The notes under the pieces were generated by a model. That model had not been told where the DNA came from. It ran no database searches and saw only the letters and a program-made list of their open reading frames with translations. From Bacteroidetes bacterium 37-13 (GTDB lineage: Bacteria; Bacteroidota; Bacteroidia; Chitinophagales; LD1): a stretch of 55,372 nt of DNA. Positions 18,307 through 26,558 of this stretch are shown here, in pieces (the stretch's first letter is position 1; each line of letters opens with the position of its first letter). Location of the stretch: contig MKTC01000035.1 of NCBI GenBank assembly GCA_001897535.1, positions 1 to 55,372 of the forward strand, given 5' to 3'. The position numbers and the translations under genes were made by a program.

Positions 18307-19305
18307 ATGGTAATAGAATTAAAAAAAAATGTTAGCAAAGAACAAGCTGAATTGCTGAGTAAAACTTACAATGCAATTTTGTTTAAAGAACAAGAAGGCT
18401 TTGTTTTAGTAACTTCTTCAAAACAAAAAGAAATTACAGCAGAACTTGAACAAGCAGCAAAGAAAGTTACCGTAACAAGTAGCGATATTCAATTAGCAGG
18501 AAAAGAATATGTTTCTACAAAACGCACAATTGATTTTGGTAATTTTTCAATTGGTGGAAACACAAAAAATACTTTGGTAATTACCGGACCTTGTTCGGTT
18601 GAAAATGAAACACAAATAAATCAGTCTGCTGAATTGTGTGTTTCACTTGGCGTGAAAGTATTACGTGCAGGAGCTTACAAGCCACGCACTTCTCCATATA
18701 GTTTTCAAGGACTTGGTTTAGATGGCTTAAAATTGTTGGCTGATGTTCGCGCAAAATACGGCTTGAAAATTATTACAGAAGTAAAAGATTTTAGCCATGT
18801 AAACGAAGTGATAGAGTACTCTGATATTATTCAAGTAGGAGCCAAGGCAATGTACGACCAAGGTATTTTGCGCGCTTGTTCACAAACTCAAAAACCTATT
18901 TTAATTAAACGTGGATTTGGCTCCACTTTACAAGAATTTGTGCAGGCAGCCGAATTTGTTTTGAGCGGAGGAAATCCAAATGTAATTTTATGCGAAAGAG
19001 GTATTAGAACATTTGAAACCAAAACGCGCTTTACTTTAGATTTATGTGGCATAAGCTGGCTGAAGGAATATACAAATTTACCGGTGGTGATTGACCCGAG
19101 CCACGCAATGGGCTTTGCTTATGGTGTTTCAGACTTGTGCCGTGCAGCAGTGGCAATGGGTGTTGATGGTGTTTTAATTGAAACACACCCTACCCCAAAA
19201 GTTGCGCAAAGCGATGCAGAACAACAATTAAATTTTGAGCAGTTTACTTCTTTATATCACAGCTTAAAACCTATTGCGCAAGCGGTTAGATACAATATTG
19301 TATAG
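18307..19305 (+). CDS. aroF: 3-deoxy-7-phosphoheptulonate synthase (DAHP synthase, type I-beta)
   Basis: The enzyme condenses phosphoenolpyruvate and erythrose 4-phosphate, the entry step of the shikimate pathway. Residues about 1-75 form a small ferredoxin-like/ACT-like N-terminal domain, which in this subtype can mediate feedback control. Residues about 80-332 are the TIM barrel with GPCSVEN, RAGAYKPRTSPYSFQGLG, and the metal-binding CERGIRTFE, DPSHAMG and ETHPTP segments. The length of 332 fits type I-beta. It follows dapF by eight bases. The gene symbol is the usual one for this subtype and is not proven for this organism. Confidence 0.93.
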   Translation: MVIELKKNVSKEQAELLSKTYNAILFKEQEGFVLVTSSKQKEITAELEQAAKKVTVTSSDIQLAGKEYVSTKRTIDFGNFSIGGNTKNTLVITGPCSVENETQINQSAELCVSLGVKVLRAGAYKPRTSPYSFQGLGLDGLKLLADVRAKYGLKIITEVKDFSHVNEVIEYSDIIQVGAKAMYDQGILRACSQTQKPILIKRGFGSTLQEFVQAAEFVLSGGNPNVILCERGIRTFETKTRFTLDLCGISWLKEYTNLPVVIDPSHAMGFAYGVSDLCRAAVAMGVDGVLIETHPTPKVAQSDAEQQLNFEQFTSLYHSLKPIAQAVRYNIV

Positions 19306-19376
19306 TTTTAAAGTGCTTTTATTCAGTAGCGAAGCGATAAATTTGCTTTTATGCTTCCATAAACAAAGCAACTCTC

Positions 19377-19385
19377 TATCTTCGC
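19377..19385 (+). promoter_or_regulatory. Bacteroidota -7 element (TATCTTCGC) before valS
   Basis: TATCTTCGC resembles the TAnnTTTG box and lies four bases before the ATG at 19390. No -33 TTG is at normal spacing (the nearest TTTG is 31 bases upstream). Confidence 0.3.
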
Positions 19386-19389
19386 CCGC

Positions 19390-21999
19390 ATGGAATTAGA
19401 GAAAACATATAACCCCGCAGCGGTAGAAGAAAAATGGTACGATTTTTGGATTAAGAATAACTTTTTTCACAGCGAGCCTGATGAAAGAGAGCCGTTTACT
19501 ATTGTAATTCCTCCGCCAAATGTAACAGGTGTGCTGCACATGGGGCACATGCTCAATAATACCATTCAAGATATTTTAATTCGCAAAGCCCGAATGGAAG
19601 GCAAAAACGCTTGCTGGGTTCCGGGAACCGATCACGCTTCAATTGCTACCGAAGCTAAAGTGGTGCAAATGCTACGCGAAAAAGGAATTAAGAAGAGCGA
19701 TATTTCACGCGAAGAATTTCTTACACATGCTTTTGCTTGGAAAGAAAAATATGGTGGAATAATTTTAGAACAACTTAAGAAATTAGGCGCAAGTTGCGAT
19801 TGGGAACGCACTCGTTTCACAATGGAAGAATCGCTGAGCGATGCAGTTGCGGATTCTTTCATACACCTTTACAACAAAGGTTATTTGTATCGCGATTTAA
19901 AAATGATAAATTGGGATCCTGCGGCAAAAACTACGCTAAGCAACGAAGAAGTTTTATACGAAGAACAGCAAGCTTCGCTTTATTTTATCAAGTACAAGTT
20001 TAAAGATAGTGAAGAGTTTTTGCCGGTAGCTACCGTGCGCCCTGAAACGATTATGGGTGATGTGGCAGTGTGTGTGAATCCTAATGATGAACGCTATAAA
20101 CATTTGGTTGGCAAAACAGTTATAGTACCTTTTGTGAACCGTGAAGTTCCCGTAATTGCTGATGAATATGTTGAAATTGAATTTGGTACAGGCGCATTAA
20201 AAATTACTCCCGCACATGATATAAATGATTATGAAATTGGTAAGAAATTTAACCTGTCGGTTATTGATTGTTTTAATGAAGATGGAACTGTAAGTGAAGC
20301 TGCGCAAGCGTTTGTTGGAGAAGACCGTTTCAAAGCCAGAAAGCTTGCTGTTGCTAAATTAGAAGCTGATGGTTTATTGATTAAAACAGAAATCATTACC
20401 AATAAAATTGGCTTGAGCGAAAGAACTCGCGCAGTAGTTGAGCCGCGACTTTCGTTGCAATGGTTTGTGCGCATGGAAGAGTTGGTAAAGCCCGCTTTGG
20501 AAAATGTAATGAATGACAATATTCAGTTTTTTCCTGATAGGTTTAAAAACCTTTACAAACATTGGTTAGAAAACTTCCGCGATTGGCCAATTAGCCGCCA
20601 ACTTTGGTGGGGACAGCGTATTCCGGCTTGGTATGATGAAAATGGAAACTTAGCAACAGTAGCAAAAACTAAAGAAGAAGCACTCGCACAACTAAAAATA
20701 AAAAATATTACAGGATTAGAAATTCACCAAGATGAAGATGTGGTGGACACTTGGTTCTCTTCTTGGCTGTGGCCGATTTCTGTTTTTAATGGTTTTGAAA
20801 ACCCAAAGAACAAAGAAATTGAATATTACTATCCAACTTCAGTTTTGGTAACCGGCTGGGATATTATTTTCTTTTGGGTTGCCAGAATGATTTTTGCAGG
20901 TTACGAATTTAGAAATGAGAAACCTTTTAAACAAGTATATTTCACAGGAATGGTGCGCGATAAGCAGCGCAGAAAAATGAGTAAAAGCCTTGGCAACTCT
21001 CCCGATACTTTAGAGCTTTTGGCAAAGTTTGGTGCAGATGGTGTACGCTTTGGTGTAATGAGTGCAGCCGCAGCAGGAAACGATTTGCTTTACGATGATA
21101 AACAACCTGAACAGGGCAGAAATTTCTGCAATAAAATGTGGAATGCACTTCGTCTTTTAAAAGGGTGGGAAGTTGTTGAAGAAAAAAATACTGAGAACGA
21201 GATTGTTATCAATTGGTTTGAAGCAAAGCTGAATAAAACCATTGCCGACTTAGAAAATTCGTTTGAAGATTTTAGATTAAGCGAAGCTTTGATGAATTTG
21301 TACAAGTTGCTTTGGAACGATTTCTGCTCTTGGTATTTAGAATTGATAAAACCTGAATTTGGAAAACCAATTGATAAATTTACTTATGATAAAACCATTG
21401 CGTTTTACGATACTTTAATGAGTTTACTGCATCCGTTTATGCCGTTTATTACCGAAGAAATTTGGCAGAACCTAAACGAAAGAAATATGAATGAAAGTCT
21501 TTGTGTGGCTAAGTTTCCGAAAGTAGGAAGTATAAAAGATAACAAAGGCTTATTAAATGAAGCGGAACTCGCCTTTGAAATAATTTCTAACATACGCGAT
21601 ATTAGAACCAAAGCCGGAATGAAAAATGCAGCAACTGCAAAGTGTTACTTTAATGGCAGCGATGAATTGAGTTTTAGTGGTTTTGCGGCAAGCATTAGCA
21701 AACTGTGCAAACTTGAAGTATTTGAAAACACGAATGAAGATTTAAAAGCACTAAAAAGTTTTGTATTAAAAGGTTACAAATTCTTTGTGGACACAGGAAC
21801 AGTTACTGATACTGCTGCTGAGCGTGAAAAATTGCTTAAAGAACTTGAATACGCAAAAGGCTTTTTAGCAAGCGTAGATAAGAAACTTAACAATGAACGT
21901 TTTGTGTCTTCTGCTCCTGCAAATGTGCTTGAGAATGAAAGAAAAAAGCGCGAAGATGCTTTGCAGAAAATTAAGTTATTGGAAGAAAGCTTAAGCTAA
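19390..21999 (+). CDS. valS: Valyl-tRNA synthetase
   Basis: ValS charges tRNA-Val and edits misactivated threonine. The HIGH motif appears as HMGH at residues 50-53, preceded by PPPNVTGVL. The KMSKS motif is at about 529-533 (RRKMSKSLGN). The editing domain lies between them. The C-terminal helical end (about 805-869, AEREKLLKELEYAKGFL) is the coiled-coil tRNA-binding arm. The length of 869 is normal. The stop overlaps the next start in TAATG, so the two genes are coupled. Confidence 0.97.
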   Translation: MELEKTYNPAAVEEKWYDFWIKNNFFHSEPDEREPFTIVIPPPNVTGVLHMGHMLNNTIQDILIRKARMEGKNACWVPGTDHASIATEAKVVQMLREKGIKKSDISREEFLTHAFAWKEKYGGIILEQLKKLGASCDWERTRFTMEESLSDAVADSFIHLYNKGYLYRDLKMINWDPAAKTTLSNEEVLYEEQQASLYFIKYKFKDSEEFLPVATVRPETIMGDVAVCVNPNDERYKHLVGKTVIVPFVNREVPVIADEYVEIEFGTGALKITPAHDINDYEIGKKFNLSVIDCFNEDGTVSEAAQAFVGEDRFKARKLAVAKLEADGLLIKTEIITNKIGLSERTRAVVEPRLSLQWFVRMEELVKPALENVMNDNIQFFPDRFKNLYKHWLENFRDWPISRQLWWGQRIPAWYDENGNLATVAKTKEEALAQLKIKNITGLEIHQDEDVVDTWFSSWLWPISVFNGFENPKNKEIEYYYPTSVLVTGWDIIFFWVARMIFAGYEFRNEKPFKQVYFTGMVRDKQRRKMSKSLGNSPDTLELLAKFGADGVRFGVMSAAAAGNDLLYDDKQPEQGRNFCNKMWNALRLLKGWEVVEEKNTENEIVINWFEAKLNKTIADLENSFEDFRLSEALMNLYKLLWNDFCSWYLELIKPEFGKPIDKFTYDKTIAFYDTLMSLLHPFMPFITEEIWQNLNERNMNESLCVAKFPKVGSIKDNKGLLNEAELAFEIISNIRDIRTKAGMKNAATAKCYFNGSDELSFSGFAASISKLCKLEVFENTNEDLKALKSFVLKGYKFFVDTGTVTDTAAEREKLLKELEYAKGFLASVDKKLNNERFVSSAPANVLENERKKREDALQKIKLLEESLS

Positions 22000-22955
22000 T
22001 GTTTACTACAAACATTGGAACAGATTTGGTAAAAGCAAAACAGTTTCTTGAAGAAGGCGAAGTGGTTGCTATTCCTACAGAAACTGTGTATGGATTAGCA
22101 GCAAATGCTTTAAATCCTAATGCGGTTGCTAAAATATTTGAAGCAAAAAATCGTCCGCACTTCGATCCACTAATTGTGCATTTAAAGAATGTTGATGAGT
22201 TTGAAAAATATGCGCAAAATATTCCCGATTCGGCATATATTTTAGCTGAGAGGTTTTTGCCTGGTCCGCTTACTTTGTTACTACCAAAGCAAAGTGTAAT
22301 TCCTGATTTGGTAACTTCCGGCTTAGAAACTGTAGGCTTGCGGATTCCATATCACCAACTTACTTTAGAATTGCTAAATAGTTTAGATTTTCCTTTAGCT
22401 GCGCCAAGCGCAAACCCGTTTGGCTACATTAGTCCTACAACAGCGAAGCACGTTGCAGACCAATTAAATAATAAAATTCCATACATTTTAGATGGCGGAA
22501 GTTGTGGCGTAGGTGTAGAATCCACTATTGTTGAGCCAACCGCAAATGGAATTATTGTTCATCGTTTGGGAGGAATTAGTTTAGAAGAATTAAAATCAAA
22601 TTTTAAAGATGTTAGCCTCAATTTGAACCATGCTTCTAATCCGAAATCTTCAGGTCAGTTGCTTTCACATTACGCTCCCAAGAAGCGTTTGATTTTTACA
22701 AGTTCTGTTCAGCAGGAAATTGAAACTCATACAGAATCTAACATTGCGGTAATTTCTTTCTTTGAAACTTCATATTCTAATGCTACAGTTTTTCCTCTTT
22801 CTAAAGTGAAAGATTTGAATGAAGCCGCTTCAAATTTATTTAAGGTAATGCGGCATTTAGATGAAGGTGTTTTTGATTTAATTATCGCTGAAAAATTTCC
22901 TGAACATGGCTTGGGTAGAGCCATAAACGATAGATTACAACGAGCTGCTTATTGA
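21999..22955 (+). CDS. L-threonylcarbamoyladenylate synthase (TsaC/Sua5)
   Basis: The enzyme makes threonylcarbamoyl-AMP from threonine, bicarbonate and ATP for the universal t6A37 modification of ANN-decoding tRNAs. The YrdC domain (1-about 205) has the motifs IPTETVYGLAANA, RPHFDPLIVH, LPGPLTLLL and SANPFGYISPTTA. A C-terminal Sua5 domain (about 220-318) makes it the longer Sua5 form rather than short TsaC. Its ATG overlaps the valS stop, linking tRNA charging and tRNA modification. Confidence 0.95.
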   Translation: MFTTNIGTDLVKAKQFLEEGEVVAIPTETVYGLAANALNPNAVAKIFEAKNRPHFDPLIVHLKNVDEFEKYAQNIPDSAYILAERFLPGPLTLLLPKQSVIPDLVTSGLETVGLRIPYHQLTLELLNSLDFPLAAPSANPFGYISPTTAKHVADQLNNKIPYILDGGSCGVGVESTIVEPTANGIIVHRLGGISLEELKSNFKDVSLNLNHASNPKSSGQLLSHYAPKKRLIFTSSVQQEIETHTESNIAVISFFETSYSNATVFPLSKVKDLNEAASNLFKVMRHLDEGVFDLIIAEKFPEHGLGRAINDRLQRAAY

Positions 22956-23005
22956 TTATTCTTTTAGCATAAATGTTAAATAGTTTCAATTTAAGCAATT
23001 AAGTG

Positions 23006-23036
23006 TTGCAACACTAAATGTTTGAACTTATACTTG
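23006..23036 (+). promoter_or_regulatory. Bacteroidota promoter (TTG-N20-TATACTTG) of yceI
   Basis: TTG at 23006-23008 and TATACTTG at 23029-23036 are 20 bases apart and near consensus (one base off). The start codon follows 30 bases later, a usual leader length. Confidence 0.5.
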
Positions 23037-23066
23037 CATTGTAATTAAAAACAAAAAAATAGTATT

Positions 23067-23645
23067 ATGAAAAACTTAATTGTAGCATTAGGCGTAATTG
23101 GCGGTACAACCGCATTAGCACAAGACAAATGGACAGCAGATGTAGCACACAGCACTGTAAAGTTCACTATTCCTCACATGGCAATTTCTGAGGTTGAAGG
23201 TTCATTTAAAGTATATGATGCGGATGTTACAGCATCGAAAGACGATTTCTCTGATGCCAAGATTAATTTTGCTGTTGATATAAACAGCATCAATACCGAA
23301 AATGAAAAAAGAGACGGGCATTTAAAAGCTGACGACTTTTTTAATGCTGCTAAGCATCCTAAAATGACATTTAAAGGAACATCTTTTAAGAAAGTAGGTG
23401 ATAACAAATATGAATTAGAAGGCGACTTAACTATTCGCGATGTAACGAAGAAAATAAAATTAGATGTAGTTTATGGCGGCTTGCTAAAAGACCAATCTGG
23501 TAAGCACAGAGCAGGTTTTAAAGTTTCCGGGAACATCAACCGTTTCGATTATGGTTTAAAGTTTAATGCTCTTACAGAAGCTGGTGGCTTGGTAGTTGGC
23601 AAAGATGTTGCTATCACAGTAAGACTTGAACTTTTAAAATCTTAA
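23067..23645 (+). CDS. YceI-family periplasmic lipocalin-like protein
   Basis: The 192-residue protein has a signal peptide ending TTALAQ near residue 19 and a YceI eight-stranded barrel. Typical motifs are WTADVAHSTVKFTIPHM at the start and KLDVVYGG and KVSGNINRFDYGLKF later. YceI barrels bind isoprenoid or other hydrophobic ligands in the periplasm; the ligand here is unknown. It has its own promoter and terminator, so it is monocistronic. Confidence 0.9.
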   Translation: MKNLIVALGVIGGTTALAQDKWTADVAHSTVKFTIPHMAISEVEGSFKVYDADVTASKDDFSDAKINFAVDINSINTENEKRDGHLKADDFFNAAKHPKMTFKGTSFKKVGDNKYELEGDLTIRDVTKKIKLDVVYGGLLKDQSGKHRAGFKVSGNINRFDYGLKFNALTEAGGLVVGKDVAITVRLELLKS

Positions 23646-23662
23646 AATAAATTTTTGAGAGT

Positions 23663-23700
23663 GTTTACGGGTAGCTGTGTAAACGGTTGCCCGTTTTTTA
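23663..23700 (+). terminator. Terminator after yceI with an alternative overlapping stem
   Basis: A nine-pair stem with two wobbles (23667-23675 with 23686-23694) is followed by six T. A competing six-pair stem (23663-23668 with 23679-23684) overlaps it. Confidence 0.7.
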
Positions 23701-23722
23701 TTTTTGTAGCTAAATATTTTCT

Positions 23723-24184
23723 ATGAGCAGTATTGAAGAATTAATTCATCAGCCTAATTTTAAAAACAAGTACCAAAGAGCTTTAATTAGTTTCATTTAT
23801 GCTAATAGTATTTTAAATACAAAACAACAAGACTATTTTAAAGGGTTTGGCATCACACCGCAACAATTTAATGTGCTTAGAATATTGCGTGGCCAATATC
23901 CCAATCCTGCAACAGTAAATTTAATTCGCGAAAGAATGTTGGAGAAAAATAGTGATGTTTCTCGAATGGTTGAAAGGCTTAAGAAAGCAGAACTTTTAGA
24001 GCGTGTTACTTGTGAGCAAGATAGGAGAGCAGTTGATGTGGTAATAACACAAAAGGGATTAAACCTACTTCAAGTAATTGATGCAGATGGAGAAATGGAC
24101 GGTGAAATTTTTAAGTGTTTTAATAAAGAAGAAATAGAAAAACTCAATGAGCTTTTGAATAAGTTTATTGACCAAAGATTATAG
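23723..24184 (+). CDS. MarR-family transcriptional regulator
   Basis: The 153-residue winged-helix protein has a recognition region FGITPQQFNVLRIL, a wing with TCEQDRRAVDVVITQKG, and flanking dimerisation helices, all as expected for MarR. These repressors usually respond to phenolic or lipid-like ligands and control neighbouring genes. The nearest candidates are yceI upstream and the desaturase 144 bases downstream, both on the same strand. Which gene it controls cannot be told from sequence; no clear operator palindrome was found. Confidence 0.9.
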   Translation: MSSIEELIHQPNFKNKYQRALISFIYANSILNTKQQDYFKGFGITPQQFNVLRILRGQYPNPATVNLIRERMLEKNSDVSRMVERLKKAELLERVTCEQDRRAVDVVITQKGLNLLQVIDADGEMDGEIFKCFNKEEIEKLNELLNKFIDQRL

Positions 24185-24328
24185 TTATTTTCTTAAAATG
24201 TTATACGGTTTGTAATAAAAAGAAAAAAAAACAGCCGTAAGAAATAACAGTAGTATAATTAACCTTATAGAATACTTAAAATAGTTTTCTTTGTGTTATC
24301 ATTGCAAAAAAAATAAAACAGTTTTTCA

Positions 24329-25366
24329 GTGAGTTCACTCAATAAGGAGCAGTTGCTAAAAGATTTAGCAAATTGGAATAAAATAATTCGCAAGTATCAA
24401 ATTCCAAGCACAAAGGAAGCAGTTATTCAAATTGCCAATAGCTTTTCATTCTATATAGTGATTTTAGCTTTACAATTTTATTTGTTTGATAAATCTATAT
24501 TGGGGTCGCTGGCTGTAGCTATTCTAAATGGTTTTATACTTGGTAGAATTTTTATTATTCAGCATGATTGTGGGCACAGTTCTTTTACACGCAGCCGCAA
24601 GGCAAATGATATTATTGGTACAATTTGCAGTGTTTGTACTTTAATCCCATATAAATATTGGGCTAAAAATCATAGTTTTCACCATGCACATAATGGTCAA
24701 TTAGAATTTAGTGGTATTGGCGATATTGAGTGTATTTCTACTGAAGAGTACTCAAAATTATCTTTGAGAAAAAAAATATGGTACCGCATTTATCGCAATC
24801 CGCTTTATCTGTTCACAATTGGAGGTTTTATTTATGTGGTAATTTACAATCGCTTTGCTTTTATGCGAACAGAGTATTTTAAAAAAGTTAAGAATACTGT
24901 TTTGCTAAGTAATATTCTCTTTATAAGCTTGTATGCGTTGTTTGCTTATTTGCTGGGACCTACAAGATTTTTAGTAGTTCAATTTGTAAATTTGTTGTTT
25001 TTCGGCACTTACGCTCTTTGGTTTTTTTATATTCAACATCAATACGAAAATATTTACAAAAGTGGTAAAGACAATTGGAATTATGTAGTTGCAGCAATGA
25101 AAGGAAGCACTTATTACAAGTTGCCACACATATTTCACTGGCTTACAGGGAATATTGGTTATCACCATATTCATCATTTAAGTCCGGCAATACCCAATTA
25201 CAATTTACATAAATGCCATAAAGAAAATCCTGTTTTTCAGAAGCATACAAATACCATTACATTTTGGCAAAGCTTAAAAACTGTGCAGGCAAATTTGTGG
25301 GATGCACAAAGACAAAAAATGGTTTCTTTTAGTGAATATAAAAAGAATAAAAAACGCGGTAGTTAA
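24329..25366 (+). CDS. Membrane fatty acid desaturase
   Basis: The 345-residue integral membrane di-iron enzyme has the three histidine boxes HDCGH (79-83), HSFHH (115-119) and HHIHH (279-283), with membrane segments between them. It introduces a double bond into acyl lipids, helping to set membrane fluidity; a delta-9 or delta-12-type enzyme is possible. The start codon is GTG at 24329, supported by the family length and by the SSLNKEQLLKDLANW amphipathic N-terminus. It lies downstream of the MarR gene. The CRISPR relic begins just after it. Confidence 0.92.
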   Translation: MSSLNKEQLLKDLANWNKIIRKYQIPSTKEAVIQIANSFSFYIVILALQFYLFDKSILGSLAVAILNGFILGRIFIIQHDCGHSSFTRSRKANDIIGTICSVCTLIPYKYWAKNHSFHHAHNGQLEFSGIGDIECISTEEYSKLSLRKKIWYRIYRNPLYLFTIGGFIYVVIYNRFAFMRTEYFKKVKNTVLLSNILFISLYALFAYLLGPTRFLVVQFVNLLFFGTYALWFFYIQHQYENIYKSGKDNWNYVVAAMKGSTYYKLPHIFHWLTGNIGYHHIHHLSPAIPNYNLHKCHKENPVFQKHTNTITFWQSLKTVQANLWDAQRQKMVSFSEYKKNKKRGS

Positions 25367-25467
25367 TTTCGCAGTGAGTTGTTGTTGTCGTGCTATTCTC
25401 TACCATAAAATCAATATCATCGTAAGTGAACTTGGCTTAAAAAAAATAAATCATACGGGCTACTATT

Positions 25468-25528
25468 GTTGTTATTTGCTTTCACCCCGATAACTATCGA
25501 GAGTATCTTTGACATATTGAACAACAAC
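25468..25528 (+). CRISPR. Solitary type II-C-like CRISPR repeat split by a palindrome
   Basis: The left part 25468-25485 (GTTGTTATTTGCTTTCAC) and right part 25500-25528 (starting AGAGTATCTTTGACATATTG and ending AACAACAAC) flank a 14-base stretch CCCGATAACTATCG. Taking out the 14 bases leaves 47, the repeat length I recall for Bacteroidota type II-C arrays, and the two parts match the shape of such repeats (from memory). The left part pairs with the anti-repeat at 27712-27727. There is no second repeat, so no array survives. Confidence 0.65.
25486..25501. repeat. Degenerate copy of the palindrome CCCGATAGCTATCGGG
   Basis: CCCGATAACTATCGAG matches the perfect palindrome found at 35810-35825 at 14 of 16 positions. 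It sits inside the CRISPR repeat remnant. I recall this palindrome as common between genes in Bacteroidota genomes, but cannot count it here beyond two copies. Confidence 0.55.
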
Positions 25529-25548
25529 ATACCATGCCCAAAAGCGTG

Positions 25549-25558
25549 TGATAGCAAA
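25549..25558 (+). repeat. Ten-base duplicate of the tracrRNA anti-repeat core
   Basis: TGATAGCAAA here is identical to the anti-repeat core at 27712-27721 and complementary, with one mismatch, to TTTGCTTTCA of the repeat 65 bases upstream. It may be coincidence in AT-rich DNA. Confidence 0.35.
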
Positions 25559-25602
25559 GGTTTTAATATGTTCAATAGAAATTAAAAAATGTGTTCAATA
25601 TT

Positions 25603-25637
25603 AAAAATCCCGATTGTATTTAATCGGGATTTTTTTT
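25603..25637. terminator. Bidirectional terminator between the CRISPR remnant and the HIRAN gene
   Basis: A perfect 10-bp stem (25606-25615 with 25622-25631) has an A tract on the left and an eight-T tract on the right. It can therefore end plus-strand transcripts from the desaturase or repeat and minus-strand transcripts of the HIRAN gene, whose stop is at 25643. Confidence 0.85.
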
Positions 25638-25642
25638 CTTAC

Positions 25643-26500
25643 CTAAGCTAAAATGAGTTCAATAAATCTTGTGCCGTCTTTGGCATAAATTTCTTGCAGG
25701 TCTTTTATTTTGGGAATTATCTTTTGGGCATCATTCAGGCTGATGGTTAGCTTTTCAACTTCTTCAAACATCAATCCTTCTGCCTTCATCCAACTTTCTA
25801 TTTTAGAAAATGGTTCTTCTACTAAAGTATCAAAATCTTTCCAATCTTTTCGCACCACAAAAATTCTGTTTTTTACACCATAATCATCAGTAGGAGAGAG
25901 GTTTCCATGAATCATATCATAGATAGAATCATTTGCGGAATGATCTACCAGAAATGAGTAGTAGTCAATATCTTCTTCTAAATTTTCATCGTTATCATAT
26001 TCTTCATTTAGCTCTACACGTATCACTCTATCTTTATGTTTTAAAGTGTAATATTTTTGAGTTTCTAATGTGGTGAGGTATTGTGCATGTTCGGGTAATG
26101 GTTCGTTTAATTCTTTCAACAAAAAGAGTGCAACAGAAACATTTTCCCATGTCTTTGCATTCGGTTCAAGGCGCGTAATTTCTGCTTGAATATCTATTGC
26201 TTTTGCATCTAATAGTTTACTGAGCAAATGGTTTTCTTCTGCCGGCACAAAGCCAATTTTCTTTTTATTCCAATGCAGCGCAACAGCACAATCATCATAT
26301 TTATTTTCTGGCTCGCGCACCAATTCCAGCATATCGCCTTCTTTCATTTCGTTTAGCAATTTGGGACCGTTGTAATATTGAAATCCGCGCACAAAACTTT
26401 GCAACAAATATATTTTACTGTATTGCTTTATCCACTTGGTGGGAAGTTTGCCTATGCCTACGCTCAGCAGCGTTTGTTTTATGAAGTCTAAACGGTTCAT
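25643..26500 (-). CDS. HIRAN-domain protein
   Basis: The 285-residue protein has a HIRAN domain at about residues 33-115 (FVRGFQYYNG, then REPENKYDDCAVALHW and KKIGFVPAEENHLLSKLL). HIRAN domains recognise 3' ends or damaged DNA in helicases such as HLTF; stand-alone bacterial versions are poorly understood. The rest of the protein is acidic and I do not recognise it. A mildly hydrophobic N-terminus (FIKQTLLSVGIGKLP) looks like a degenerate signal. The gene sits 58 bases downstream of the cas9 stump on the same strand, in the space where the missing cas genes would have been. Confidence 0.82.
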   Translation of the reverse strand: MNRLDFIKQTLLSVGIGKLPTKWIKQYSKIYLLQSFVRGFQYYNGPKLLNEMKEGDMLELVREPENKYDDCAVALHWNKKKIGFVPAEENHLLSKLLDAKAIDIQAEITRLEPNAKTWENVSVALFLLKELNEPLPEHAQYLTTLETQKYYTLKHKDRVIRVELNEEYDNDENLEEDIDYYSFLVDHSANDSIYDMIHGNLSPTDDYGVKNRIFVVRKDWKDFDTLVEEPFSKIESWMKAEGLMFEEVEKLTISLNDAQKIIPKIKDLQEIYAKDGTRFIELILA

Positions 26501-26558
26501 TTGATTGGGTAAAGTTTTTGTGTTTCATTACTGCGTTTAAATGTAGTTTAAAACATTT

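Noticed and set aside
25367-25642. A full CRISPR array with spacers
   Set aside because: Only one repeat-like unit is visible. No second copy of either half occurs at a spacer distance, so no array is claimed.
25643-26558. Frameshifted remainder of cas9 after the stump
   Set aside because: No HNH, RuvC-II or RuvC-III motif was found in any frame here. The stretch is filled by the HIRAN gene and a 58-base gap.
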